Positions 33,186 to 42,803 of a DNA stretch of 64,000 nt are shown here, piece after piece. The first letter of the stretch is position 1, and every line of letters begins with the position of its first letter. The position numbers were made by a program, and so were the translations under genes. This DNA is from Dorea longicatena. Lineage in GTDB: Bacteria; Bacillota; Clostridia; Lachnospirales; Lachnospiraceae. The notes beneath the pieces were generated by a model. The model worked only from the letters and a program-made list of their open reading frames with translations, did not search any database and was not told the DNA's origin. The DNA is taken from the NCBI RefSeq assembly GCF_025150085.1, contig NZ_CP102280.1:821001-885000 (forward strand), written 5' to 3'.

Positions 33186-36100
33186 ATGAGACCGGTAAAG
33201 CTAATTATGTCGGCATTCGGATCATATGCCGGTAAAACAGAGATTGATTTTACAGAGATCCCGAATGGTCTGTTTCTGATTACAGGAGATACAGGTGCGG
33301 GTAAGACGACGGTCTTTGATGCGATTACTTATGCATTGTATGACAGGACCAGCGGAGGAACCAGAGATGGAAATATGATGCGAAGCCAGTATGCTGGAGA
33401 AGAAACGAGCACTTATGTAGAGTACACTTTTTTGTATCAAAAGAAAGAATACAAGATACGAAGAAACCCGGAATATCTACGACTTGGAAAAAGAAGATAT
33501 GCAGACGGGTCGCCGAGATATGTGAAAGAAACTCCGAAGGTAGAACTGACATTGCCGGACGGCAGCATATTCAAAGGAAAGAAAAGAGAGACAGATCAGA
33601 AGATTTCCGAGATTATCGGACTGGATGCAGACCAGTTTACGCAGATTTCCATGATTGCACAGGGAGAATTTCTCAAGCTTTTGCTGGCTGAGTCCAGGGA
33701 ACGGAAAAAGATATTTTCCAGAATATTTCAGACGCGGTTTTACTACAGGATACAGGAAGAACTGAAAAAACAGGCTGTACAGTTATATGTGAAGCTGGAA
33801 CAAAATCTTCAGGAAATGAAACTTGAGATGGCCAGAGTAGAATATCCGTCATATAAGAAGGATGGAGGTGTGTGGCCGGAAGAAGTTCAGCTGGAAAAAT
33901 GTACAGAAGAAAATGAACTTATAAAGCAGTGGAAGGTGATTGCTGGGCAGGATATTCCGGACAGAGAACGTATATCCGTGATTTTGAAAGAGATCATTGA
34001 TCAGGGAAACCGGTGGGAAAAAGTATGCAAAAAAGAATCTTCCCGGGCGCAGACGGTACTGGAAGATAAGAACCGACTGCTGAAGGAAGCAGAACTGCTG
34101 AATCAGCTCTTTGATTCGTATGAACGGGTATTGAGCCGACTGGAAGAAAAAATGCCGGAAAAAGCGAAATATGAGTTTTTAACAGGACGGATACAAACAG
34201 GTAAAAAGGCGGGACGTGTACTGCAAGAAGAAAAAAGGTATCTGGAGGAAGAAAAGCGCCTGACAGAACTGGAAGTACAGGAACGTAGTCTTCAAAAGGA
34301 ATTACAGGAATGCCGGAAGCAGCTGCAGGAATTAACAGACAAACAGAAAGAAGCTGGCCGGGAAAAGACGGAAAAAGAGACAGTACTTACAGAAAAAAAG
34401 GTGCGGATACAGGATGCAATTTTACAGTATCAAAGTATGAATGCAAAAAAAGAAGAATTAGATAAAATTACAAAAGAAATAAAAAACTATCTTAATCAAT
34501 CGGAAACCATACTACAGAAGAAAGAAATCCTGCAAAATAATCAAAAAGAAATATTAACATTTCTAAAGAAATATGAAAAGATAGAAACATGCATAAATGA
34601 ATGCAGGAATCAAAAAAAACATATAGAAGAACAGATACGCCATTACGAAGATCTTGACCATCAGGAAGAGAGAAAAGAAGAATTAAAAGAAGACTGTGAA
34701 AGAGCAAAGAAGGAAGCAGACAGGGAACAGAAGAATTATGAAAATGCCTGGGCGGAATATGAAATGAAGTATCACAAGTTCCTGAATGAACAGGCGGGGA
34801 TACTTGCTTTGAATCTGGAAGATGGGCAGCCTTGTCCGGTCTGTGGTTCCAGAGAACATCCACAGATTGCAGCCTTGAGTGATGAGGCGCCGACGCAGGC
34901 GGAAGTGGAACTTGCAAAAGCTGAAAGGGATAAGAAAGAAAAAATAAGAGATATAAAAACAGAAGCATTCAGGAAATGTCTTGCGGGATATCAGGCAGCA
35001 CAGGAAATCTGTCTGACACTTCAAAAGAATATAAAAGATGAGGCGGAAGATATAACTGGAATTGGCTGGAAAGAGAAGATACAAAGCCTGAAGCGTACGC
35101 TTATGGAAACAGAAAAAAGATTGAAACAGTTGGAAGAAATTTTTGAAAGATGTAGAACGTTAAAAGAGAATCAGGAACAGATTGCGGACCAGATAGAAAA
35201 ATTAGAAGAAAAAGAACGAAAGACCAGCCAGAGTCTGACGGAATCAAAACTTATGTATACAAAGCTGGAGGCGGAGTATCAGGCAATGGAGGAGAAGCTT
35301 CCATACAAGACGATGGAAGAAGCCGAAGAACATCTGAGAGAGATAACAGGGAAACTTGAGTTGGTCAGAAATAATTACGAGACGGTAACAAGATCTCTTA
35401 CGGAAAAGCAGAATAAAGAAAAGGAACTGGAAGGACAACAGAAGACCGTATCAGCATCTGTCGTGCAATCACAGGAAGAAGTACAGAAAAAGATACGTTC
35501 CTATAAACAGATTATAAAAGAGCAGGGATTTGAGGACGAAGAAAGCTATCATAGTCAATGTATGACTGAGAGAGAACTGGAAGAAGCAGAACAATGGATA
35601 GGGGCATATCAGAAAGAATTGCAGGAACTGGAAGCGAACAGGACATTGCTTGAGCAACAGTTAGAGGGAAAAGAAAGAAAAGATACGGAACAGATTGCGA
35701 GGGAGATAAAAGAGGCATCCGGAGAGCTGGAAGAAATCCGTAAGGAATATATGAAACTTCATAATACCAATGAAAGAAACCGTGAGATAAGAGACAATCT
35801 GAAACGTAATTTTGAAAAGAACAGTGGACTTCAGAAGCAGTATGAGATTGTTGGAAATCTGAGTAAGACAGCAAATGGGAATCTGAGTGGAAGTGCCAAG
35901 CTTGATTTTGAGACCTATATTCAGAGGCAGTATTTCCGTCAGATCATACGTGCTGCGAATAAGAGACTGGTTCGTATGACGTCAGGAGAGTTTATTATGC
36001 AATGCAGAGATGTAGAAAAACTGGGTAGCCAGGGACAGGCCGGACTGGATTTGGATGTTTATCATATGGCAACAGATACGGTCAGAGATGTAAAAACATT

Positions 36101-36389
36101 ATCGGGAGGAGAGTCTTTCATGGCAGCTTTATCCATGGCACTTGGACTTTCAGATATTGTCCAGAATACAGCAGGTGCAATCCATCTCGATACAATGTTT
36201 ATTGATGAAGGATTCGGGTCTTTGGATGATGTATCGAGAGATCAGGCAATCCGTGTGTTGAATGATCTTGCAGATAAGGACAGACTGATTGGAATTATTT
36301 CTCATGTAAATGAACTGAAGGAGCAGATAGATCATAAACTTGTGGTGAAAAAGAACGAAAAGGGAAGTTCTGTAAGCTGGTCTTTATAA
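33186..36389 (+). CDS. sbcC: Exonuclease SbcC subunit (Rad50-type ATPase)
   Basis: A 1067-residue SMC-like ATPase partner of SbcD. The N-terminal Walker A is GDTGAGKTTVFDA (about 34-46). Long coiled-coil arms (about 190-870) surround the zinc hook CPVCG (about 550-554). The C-terminal ABC half has the signature TLSGGESFMAALSMALGLSD and Walker B MFIDEGFGSLD. The start ATG abuts the sbcD stop (TAGATG), indicating coupling. Because this complex destroys long hairpins, the presence of large palindromes in the same window is worth noting. Confidence 0.96.
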   Translation: MRPVKLIMSAFGSYAGKTEIDFTEIPNGLFLITGDTGAGKTTVFDAITYALYDRTSGGTRDGNMMRSQYAGEETSTYVEYTFLYQKKEYKIRRNPEYLRLGKRRYADGSPRYVKETPKVELTLPDGSIFKGKKRETDQKISEIIGLDADQFTQISMIAQGEFLKLLLAESRERKKIFSRIFQTRFYYRIQEELKKQAVQLYVKLEQNLQEMKLEMARVEYPSYKKDGGVWPEEVQLEKCTEENELIKQWKVIAGQDIPDRERISVILKEIIDQGNRWEKVCKKESSRAQTVLEDKNRLLKEAELLNQLFDSYERVLSRLEEKMPEKAKYEFLTGRIQTGKKAGRVLQEEKRYLEEEKRLTELEVQERSLQKELQECRKQLQELTDKQKEAGREKTEKETVLTEKKVRIQDAILQYQSMNAKKEELDKITKEIKNYLNQSETILQKKEILQNNQKEILTFLKKYEKIETCINECRNQKKHIEEQIRHYEDLDHQEERKEELKEDCERAKKEADREQKNYENAWAEYEMKYHKFLNEQAGILALNLEDGQPCPVCGSREHPQIAALSDEAPTQAEVELAKAERDKKEKIRDIKTEAFRKCLAGYQAAQEICLTLQKNIKDEAEDITGIGWKEKIQSLKRTLMETEKRLKQLEEIFERCRTLKENQEQIADQIEKLEEKERKTSQSLTESKLMYTKLEAEYQAMEEKLPYKTMEEAEEHLREITGKLELVRNNYETVTRSLTEKQNKEKELEGQQKTVSASVVQSQEEVQKKIRSYKQIIKEQGFEDEESYHSQCMTERELEEAEQWIGAYQKELQELEANRTLLEQQLEGKERKDTEQIAREIKEASGELEEIRKEYMKLHNTNERNREIRDNLKRNFEKNSGLQKQYEIVGNLSKTANGNLSGSAKLDFETYIQRQYFRQIIRAANKRLVRMTSGEFIMQCRDVEKLGSQGQAGLDLDVYHMATDTVRDVKTLSGGESFMAALSMALGLSDIVQNTAGAIHLDTMFIDEGFGSLDDVSRDQAIRVLNDLADKDRLIGIISHVNELKEQIDHKLVVKKNEKGSSVSWSL

Positions 36390-36455
36390 GAGAAATATAA
36401 GGTATAAGATCAGAAATACAGAGAAGCTGTCATTTTCTCTATAGTATATGCAGAT

Positions 36456-36505
36456 AAAAAAGGAAATCTGTTGCAATATATAAACATGCAACAGATTTCT
36501 TTTTT
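36456..36505. terminator. Bidirectional terminator between sbcC and pyrG
   Basis: GAAATCTGTTGCA (36463-36475) pairs perfectly with TGCAACAGATTTC (36487-36499). A-rich flank (36456-36461) and T run (36500-36505) give terminators on both strands, serving the convergent sbcC (plus) and pyrG (minus). Confidence 0.95.
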
Positions 36506-36515
36506 ATATCATATT

Positions 36516-38129
36516 TTATTTATGATCGTTCTGATATTTCAAAGCGGCTTCAATAAATCCTCTGAACAATGGATGCGGTCTGTTCGGTCTTGATTTTAAT
36601 TCCGGATGAGCCTGAGTGGCAACAAACCAAGGATGCTCAGGAATCTCGATCATTTCCACGATTCTTCCGTCTGGTGAAAGTCCGGAAAGCTTCATGCCGT
36701 GAGAAGTCAGTGCATCACGATAATCGTTATTTACTTCATAACGATGACGGTGACGTTCGCTGATCTGCTCTGTTCCATACATTTCGTAAGCTTTTGATGT
36801 CTTATCAAGAACACAAGGATAAGCTCCCAGTCTTAAAGTTCCACCGATGTCTTCGATACCGATCTGTTCCGGCATGATATGGATAACCGGATGTGTAGTG
36901 TTCGGATCAAGCTCAGCACTGTGTGCATCGTTATATCCAAGAACGTCTCTTGCAAATTCTACGATAGAAAGCTGCATTCCGAGACACAGACCTAAGAAAG
37001 GTACATTGTGTGTACGGGCATATTTGATTGCTTCGAGTTTTCCGTCAATTCCACGTGTACCGAATCCTCCCGGAACCAGAATACCACTTACATCACCGAG
37101 TAATTCATCTACATTATCGGCAGTAACAGTTTCGGAATCGATCCATTTGATATTTACGGTTGCACGGCTGAAGATTCCACCATGTTTTAAGGCTTCTACC
37201 ACGCTGATGTAAGCGTCATGAAGTTGGATATATTTACCAACCAGAGCAACTGTGACTTCTGTGTTTGGATTCTTAAGGTAGTCAACCATCTCTGTCCAGT
37301 CTTTTAAGTCTGGTTCCGGACAATCAAGGTGCAGACATTCACATACGACACCTGCAAGGTTCTCTTTTTCCATTGCAAGAGGTGCTTCGTAGAGATATTC
37401 TACATCCAGGTTCTGCAGTACATGGTTAGCAGGTACATTACAGAATAATGCAATCTTGTCCTTGATTCCGACACCGAGCGGATATTCGGAACGACATACC
37501 AGGATATCCGGCTGGATTCCCATTCCCTGAAGATCTTTTACACTTGCCTGTGTAGGTTTGGTCTTCATTTCCTGAGAAGCTTTCAGATATGGAATCAGTG
37601 TAACATGGATCAGGATAACATTTTCACGTCCTTTTTCATGCTGGAACTGACGAATGGCTTCCAGGAAAGGCTGGCTTTCGATGTCACCAACAGTTCCACC
37701 GACTTCAATAATGGCAATTTCCGTATTATCAGCAGCAGGGTTGCGGTAGAAGCGGGATTTGATCTCGTTTGTAATATGTGGGATAACCTGAACCGTTCCT
37801 CCGCCGAAATCTCCGCGGCGTTCTTTCTGAAGAACAGACCAGTAGATTTTACCAGTTGTTACATTTGAATTCTTGCTCAGACTTTCATCGATGAATCTTT
37901 CATAATGTCCAAGGTCAAGGTCGGTCTCAGCACCATCATCAGTTACAAATACTTCACCATGCTGTACAGGGTTCATAGTACCAGGGTCAATGTTGATATA
38001 CGGGTCAAATTTCTGCATTGTGACTGTGTAACCACGGGCTTTCAACAGACGTCCGAGGGACGCAGCCGTAATTCCTTTACCTAATCCGGATACTACACCG
38101 CCTGTAACGAATACGTATTTTACTGCCAT
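36516..38129 (-). CDS. pyrG: CTP synthase PyrG
   Basis: A 537-residue enzyme that makes CTP from UTP, ATP and glutamine. The N-terminal amidoligase domain has [10 protein letters not shown] (10-19) and the [13 protein letters not shown] region; the C-terminal class I glutaminase has LGLCLGMQ with nucleophile Cys382 and the later catalytic His-Glu pair (HPELKSRP). Length matches the family. The ATG has a GGAGG site. It ends at the bidirectional terminator shared with sbcC. The DUF1846 gene lies 63 bases upstream on the same strand and may be co-transcribed. Confidence 0.98.
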   Translation of the reverse strand: MAVKYVFVTGGVVSGLGKGITAASLGRLLKARGYTVTMQKFDPYINIDPGTMNPVQHGEVFVTDDGAETDLDLGHYERFIDESLSKNSNVTTGKIYWSVLQKERRGDFGGGTVQVIPHITNEIKSRFYRNPAADNTEIAIIEVGGTVGDIESQPFLEAIRQFQHEKGRENVILIHVTLIPYLKASQEMKTKPTQASVKDLQGMGIQPDILVCRSEYPLGVGIKDKIALFCNVPANHVLQNLDVEYLYEAPLAMEKENLAGVVCECLHLDCPEPDLKDWTEMVDYLKNPNTEVTVALVGKYIQLHDAYISVVEALKHGGIFSRATVNIKWIDSETVTADNVDELLGDVSGILVPGGFGTRGIDGKLEAIKYARTHNVPFLGLCLGMQLSIVEFARDVLGYNDAHSAELDPNTTHPVIHIMPEQIGIEDIGGTLRLGAYPCVLDKTSKAYEMYGTEQISERHRHRYEVNNDYRDALTSHGMKLSGLSPDGRIVEMIEIPEHPWFVATQAHPELKSRPNRPHPLFRGFIEAALKYQNDHK

Positions 38130-38192
38130 AACTTCCTCCTTAAGTCAAAAATAGTTTCTCTGTTATAAAGTGTTCAAAAAAATACTTTAAGA

Positions 38193-39686
38193 TTATACAC
38201 CTTTGTTATTAAAAAATACAGAGTTTTTTTCATATTTTGCTTCAAAAGTTGCCTGAATAGACAGACGCTTGAACTGTTTGATGTCTACAGACCCCGGCAT
38301 GACAGATACATGAACCTGACAGCCTTTTAATTTTGGAAGCTGATCCATTGCAAGTCTGGCGTCTTTGCTGGTTGCGGCACTTACGGAAAGTGCAATGAGG
38401 ACTTCATCGGTATGCAGACGTGGATTACGGCTGCCCAGATACTTGGTCTTCAGACTTTGGATTGGTTCGATTGCCTGTGGTGAGATGATCTTAATCTCAT
38501 GTTCAATACCTGCAAGTTCTTTTAATGCATTTAACAGCAGGGCAGAGCATGCACCGAGAAGATCGGATGTCTTTCCAGTGACGATTGATCCATCCGGGAG
38601 TTCCAGTGCTGCCGCAGGTCCGTTGGTCCGTTCGGCTTCTGCCAATGCTGCATCGACGACCGGTCTGTCATGAACCGTAATATTTGCCTGATTCATTAAC
38701 ATTTCTAATTTATAAGTCTCTTCTTCAGAGCATGCACCAAGCAAGAGTCTTCTTCTGGATGCATAGTATCTGCGGATAATCTCCTGACGGGAAGCTTCCT
38801 GACATGCATCGTCGTCGCAGATACAGTTTCCGGCCATATTCACTCCCATATCGGTTGGAGATTTATAAGGACTTTCACCGTAGATGCGCTGGAACATTGC
38901 ATTTAATACAGGGAAAATCTCTACATCACGATTATAGTTGATGGTTGTCTCACCATATGCTTCGAGATGGAACGGATCAATCATATTGATATCATTCAGA
39001 TCAGCTGTTGCTGCCTCGTAAGCGAGGTTAACCGGATGCTTCAACGGGATATTCCAAATTGGGAATGTTTCGAATTTGGCGTATCCGGCTTTGATTCCGT
39101 GTTTGTGTTCGTGATATAACTGGGACAGGCAGACTGCCATTTTACCGCTTCCAGGTCCTGGTGCAGTTACAACGACCAGCGGACGGCTTGTCTTGATATA
39201 ATCATTTTTTCCATATCCGTCGTCACTTACAATAAATGGTACATTTGTAGGGTAGCCAGGGATCAGGTAGTGGCGGTACACTTTGATACCCAGTTTTTCC
39301 AGGCGGTTTTTGAATAATTCAGCACTTTCCTGAGCGTTATATTTGGTAATAACAACGCTTCCGACATAAAGCCCCAGCCCCTGATAAATCTGCATCAGGC
39401 GAAGTACATCGGAATCATAGGTGATACCAAGATCACCGCGGATCTTGTTCTTTTCAATGTCTTCGGCACTGATGACGATGACGATCTCGGCCTGATCAGA
39501 AAGTTCTCTTAACATGCAAAGCTTGCTGTCTGGCTGGAATCCGGGAAGAACTCTGGAAGCATGATAATCATCAAAAAGTTTACCACCAAATTCCAGATAA
39601 AGTTTGTTGTCAAATTGACCGATGCGTTCACGGATGTGTTCGGACTGCATTTTTAAATATTTTTCGTTATCGAATCCAATTTTCAT
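38193..39686 (-). CDS. DUF1846 family protein
   Basis: A 497-residue cytoplasmic protein of the DUF1846 family found in Firmicutes; structures are known but the function is not established. Conserved stretches include MKIGFDNEKYLKMQSEHI at the start, LYLEFGGKLFDDYHASRVLP, the phosphate-binding-like APGPGSGKMAVCLSQLYHE and the Cys-containing MAGNCICDDDACQEAS. The P-loop-like GPGSGK suggests a nucleotide- or metabolite-binding role, but this is inference. The start ATG lies about 125 bases downstream of a promoter and 5'-end hairpin. pyrG follows 63 bases later. Confidence 0.9.
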   Translation of the reverse strand: MKIGFDNEKYLKMQSEHIRERIGQFDNKLYLEFGGKLFDDYHASRVLPGFQPDSKLCMLRELSDQAEIVIVISAEDIEKNKIRGDLGITYDSDVLRLMQIYQGLGLYVGSVVITKYNAQESAELFKNRLEKLGIKVYRHYLIPGYPTNVPFIVSDDGYGKNDYIKTSRPLVVVTAPGPGSGKMAVCLSQLYHEHKHGIKAGYAKFETFPIWNIPLKHPVNLAYEAATADLNDINMIDPFHLEAYGETTINYNRDVEIFPVLNAMFQRIYGESPYKSPTDMGVNMAGNCICDDDACQEASRQEIIRRYYASRRRLLLGACSEEETYKLEMLMNQANITVHDRPVVDAALAEAERTNGPAAALELPDGSIVTGKTSDLLGACSALLLNALKELAGIEHEIKIISPQAIEPIQSLKTKYLGSRNPRLHTDEVLIALSVSAATSKDARLAMDQLPKLKGCQVHVSVMPGSVDIKQFKRLSIQATFEAKYEKNSVFFNNKGV

Positions 39687-39756
39687 AAGTATATGCCCTC
39701 GTTTAAAATTTATTTGATTTTTGATGCGGTAAAACTGCTGTATGCAGATCTGCCGT

Positions 39757-39770
39757 CATACTTTGGTATA
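39757..39770. repeat. Dispersed TATACCAAAGTATG box (reverse orientation)
   Basis: CATACTTTGGTATA is the reverse complement of the box at 3624 and 27343. It lies in the DUF1846 leader, sense to that gene, as in the other copies relative to downstream genes. Confidence 0.55.
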
Positions 39771-39780
39771 AAAATGAAAA

Positions 39781-39849
39781 GAAAAATGCGCCGGAAGCGG
39801 CATAAGCATTTTCATTTCAAGTATACTACAACACATAGGAAGTTTACAA
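39781..39849 (-). promoter_or_regulatory. Promoter and 5'-end hairpin for the DUF1846 gene
   Basis: On the minus strand: -35 TTGTAA (39849-39844), -10 TATACT (39825-39820), spacer 18. The predicted transcript start falls at a composite hairpin (39813-39781; outer AAAATGC/GCATTTT, inner GCCG/CGGC) followed by a T-rich stretch. This could be a stabilising 5' hairpin or an attenuator. Confidence 0.5.
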
Positions 39850-39868
39850 TCTTTTCATAATGTTTTTA

Positions 39869-39897
39869 TTGATTTCTAACATGACGCTCTATATAAT
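39869..39897 (+). promoter_or_regulatory. Promoter for ftsH
   Basis: TTGATT (39869-39874) and TATAAT (39892-39897) with a 17-base spacer, about 25 bases before the ATG, so the leader is short. It is divergent to the DUF1846 promoter. Confidence 0.75.
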
Positions 39898-39921
39898 AAT
39901 TAGGTATACAGGAGGATTAAA

Positions 39922-41937
39922 ATGGATAACCAGAATAATAAGAATAACAAGAATAATAAACAGGGTATATCGTTTATTTTACTGGTCACAGTTATTACAT
40001 CGATCCTGGTGATCGCACTGTTCCAGTTTCAGGGAATGACCTCTGCAAAAGAGATTACCTATAATAAATTTCTGAAAATGGTAGATGACGGAGAGGTCAG
40101 AAAAGTACAGATCCAGAGTGACAAAATCATGATTGTTACAAAAAAGGACAAGGACAGCGGGGTTGCACAGGAATATTACACAGGAGTGGTGAATGACGAT
40201 GACTTGACAAAGCGTCTGGAGAAGGCAGGCGTGGAGTTTAAGCAGGAGATTCCGGATACTACATCGGCAGTAGCGATGAACGTGATCTTAACATTCCTGC
40301 CAATTGCATTCTTTGTCGGAATGATCATCTGGATGACAAAGCGTATGTCAAAGGGCGGCGGCATGATGGGAATCGGTAAGAGCAATGCCAAGATGTATGT
40401 GGAAAAGCAGACCGGAGTTACATTTAAAGATGTAGCCGGACAGGATGAAGCGAAAGAATCTTTACAGGAAGTGGTAGATTTTCTCCATAATCCGGGAAAA
40501 TATACGAGTGTCGGTGCAAAGCTTCCGAAGGGAGCACTGTTGGTCGGCCCTCCGGGAACAGGTAAGACGCTTTTGGCGAAAGCAGTAGCAGGAGAAGCAA
40601 AGGTGCCGTTCTTTTCATTGAGTGGTTCGGCATTTGTGGAAATGTATGTCGGTGTCGGAGCATCCAGAGTGCGTGATCTGTTCAAGCAGGCACAGCAGAT
40701 GGCACCATGTATCATTTTCATCGACGAGATTGATGCGATCGGTAAAAGCCGAGACAATCAGATGGGCGGCAATGATGAGCGTGAGCAGACACTGAATCAG
40801 CTGCTTGCAGAGATGGATGGATTTGAAAGCAATAAAGGACTGGTACTTCTGGCTGCAACTAACAGACCGGAGATTTTGGATCCTGCATTATTAAGACCGG
40901 GACGTTTTGACAGACGTATCATTGTTGAAAAACCAGATCTGAAAGGACGTGTAGAAGTCCTGAAGGTTCATTCTAAAGATGTGAAGATGGATGAGACAGT
41001 CAATCTGGAGGAAATCGCACTTGCGACATCCGGAGCAGTAGGTTCTGATCTTGCAAATATGATCAATGAAGCGGCAATTAATGCTGTAAAGCATGGAAGA
41101 AATGCAGTATGTCAGTCTGATTTATTTGAAGCGGTAGAAGTGGTACTTGTAGGTAAGGAAAAGAAAGACCGTATCATGAGCCAGGAAGAACGAAGGATTG
41201 TTTCTTACCATGAAGTCGGACATGCACTTGTAAGTGCATTGCAGAAAGATGCGGAGCCGGTACAGAAGATTACAATCGTTCCACGTACAATGGGAGCACT
41301 TGGTTATGTAATGCAGACTCCGGAAGAAGAAAAATTCCTGAATACCAAAAAAGAACTTCAGGCAATGTTAGTCGGACTGCTTGCAGGACGTGCGGCAGAA
41401 GAAGTAGTGTTTGATACGGTTACAACAGGAGCCTCTAATGATATTGAGAAAGCAACAAGCGTAGCAAGAGCGATGATCACACAGTATGGTATGAGCGAGA
41501 AATTCGGATTGATCGGTCTGGAATCTATTCAGAACCGTTATCTGGACGGACGCCCGGTCAGCAACTGTGGACAGCAGACAGCATCAGAGATTGACGAAGA
41601 AGTTATGAAGATGTTGAAAGATGCTTACGAAGAGGCAAAACAGCTTCTGAGAAATCACAGACAGGCGCTGGATAAAATTGCTGCATTCCTGATTGAAAAA
41701 GAGACAATTACCGGAAAAGAATTTATGGAGATTTTCCATGAAGTAGAAGGAATTGATCCGGATGCACCGAAGAAGGAAGAAGCAAGAATCGGTATGAATC
41801 CGGTAGAGGGTGAAGGATTTGTGATGAAGCCGGCAGATGATATAGATGATGCGCATAACGCAGATGTACAGGAAAAATCAGAAAAGACAGAAGAAAAAAC
41901 TGTCGGAACAGCAACTGAATCTGTTCATGAAGAATAG
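39922..41937 (+). CDS. ftsH: ATP-dependent zinc metalloprotease FtsH
   Basis: A 671-residue membrane-bound AAA+ protease that degrades membrane and regulatory proteins. After an Asn/Lys-rich start there are two membrane helices (about 15-33 and 115-135) around a small extracytoplasmic domain. The AAA domain has Walker A GPPGTGKT (about 209-216), Walker B IIFIDEID and the second region of homology with GRFDRRI. The protease zinc motif is HEVGH, starting at His430. The acidic tail (about 610-671) is longer than in many homologues and poorly conserved. The ATG has an AGGAGG site. Confidence 0.97.
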   Translation: MDNQNNKNNKNNKQGISFILLVTVITSILVIALFQFQGMTSAKEITYNKFLKMVDDGEVRKVQIQSDKIMIVTKKDKDSGVAQEYYTGVVNDDDLTKRLEKAGVEFKQEIPDTTSAVAMNVILTFLPIAFFVGMIIWMTKRMSKGGGMMGIGKSNAKMYVEKQTGVTFKDVAGQDEAKESLQEVVDFLHNPGKYTSVGAKLPKGALLVGPPGTGKTLLAKAVAGEAKVPFFSLSGSAFVEMYVGVGASRVRDLFKQAQQMAPCIIFIDEIDAIGKSRDNQMGGNDEREQTLNQLLAEMDGFESNKGLVLLAATNRPEILDPALLRPGRFDRRIIVEKPDLKGRVEVLKVHSKDVKMDETVNLEEIALATSGAVGSDLANMINEAAINAVKHGRNAVCQSDLFEAVEVVLVGKEKKDRIMSQEERRIVSYHEVGHALVSALQKDAEPVQKITIVPRTMGALGYVMQTPEEEKFLNTKKELQAMLVGLLAGRAAEEVVFDTVTTGASNDIEKATSVARAMITQYGMSEKFGLIGLESIQNRYLDGRPVSNCGQQTASEIDEEVMKMLKDAYEEAKQLLRNHRQALDKIAAFLIEKETITGKEFMEIFHEVEGIDPDAPKKEEARIGMNPVEGEGFVMKPADDIDDAHNADVQEKSEKTEEKTVGTATESVHEE

Positions 41938-41955
41938 AATTCTATAAAAAAGAAC

Positions 41956-41998
41956 AAAAGATATGAAGTATGGCAAGAGCCGGCTTCATATCTTTTTT
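41956..41998 (+). terminator. Terminator after ftsH
   Basis: AAAAGATATGAAG (41956-41968) pairs with CTTCATATCTTTT, followed by T residues and C (41984-41999). A strong intrinsic terminator 18 bases after the stop. Confidence 0.92.
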
Positions 41999-42062
41999 CT
42001 TTTCAATTATATTTGTCTGGTATATAATAGGCAGGATAAGATTATTCTGGAGGAGATATAAC

Positions 42063-42749
42063 ATGAAAGGAAGATTGTTCGGAGTCGGAGTTGGTCCAGG
42101 TGATCCGGAACTTATGACGTATAAGGCTGTTCGTACGATAGAAAAATGTCCGGTAATAGCAGTGCCTGCGAAGGGCAGGGAACATGCGGTCAGTTACAGA
42201 ATTGCGGCAGGAATGGTAGATAATATGGAAGAAAAAGAATATCTGGATCTAGATACGCCGATGACAAAGGACAGACAGATTCTGAATCAGAATTATGAGA
42301 AAGCTGCCAAAAGGATCATAGAGGAACTGGAAAAGGGAAAAGATGTAGCATATCTGACATTGGGAGATCCAACGATTTATTCGACTTATATGTATATTCA
42401 ACGTATTATAAAGGAAAAAGGATATGAAACATCAATTATAAACGGGATTCCATCATTTTGCGCAGCTGCATCAAAACTGAATGAAAGTCTGGCAGACAGA
42501 GCAGATGAGCTTCATGTGATTCCATCCAGCTATGATATAAGGAACGCATTGAGATATCCGGGAACGAAGATCCTGATGAAGTCTGCTTCCAGATTAGCGG
42601 AGGTAAGGGAAATCCTGGAAGAAAAAAATGTGGATGTAAAGATGATAGAAAATTGTGGGATGGCAGACGAACAGATATATGAACGGTTGGAAGATATACC
42701 AGAGCATGCCAGCTATTATTCGCTTCTGATTGTAAAAGAATCTGTGTAA
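42063..42749 (+). CDS. cbiL: Cobalt-precorrin-2 C20-methyltransferase CbiL
   Basis: A 228-residue SAM-dependent methyltransferase that methylates C-20 of cobalt-precorrin-2 in cobalamin synthesis. The class III methylase landmarks are GVGVGPGDPELMTYKA (about 6-21), YLTLGDPTIYSTYMYI (about 99-114) and the IINGIPSFCAAASKL region. The ATG at 42063 is chosen for its GGAGGAG site 7 bases upstream; codons upstream in frame run back into the ftsH terminator. It lies 38 kb from the other cobalamin genes of this window, between ftsH and uvrC, with its own TATAAT-type promoter (42023-42028). Confidence 0.9.
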   Translation: MKGRLFGVGVGPGDPELMTYKAVRTIEKCPVIAVPAKGREHAVSYRIAAGMVDNMEEKEYLDLDTPMTKDRQILNQNYEKAAKRIIEELEKGKDVAYLTLGDPTIYSTYMYIQRIIKEKGYETSIINGIPSFCAAASKLNESLADRADELHVIPSSYDIRNALRYPGTKILMKSASRLAEVREILEEKNVDVKMIENCGMADEQIYERLEDIPEHASYYSLLIVKESV

Positions 42750-42803
42750 CATTCATAAGCAACGGGTAAGAAAATAGTAAAAGAAAATGTACAGGTGACA
42801 TAT

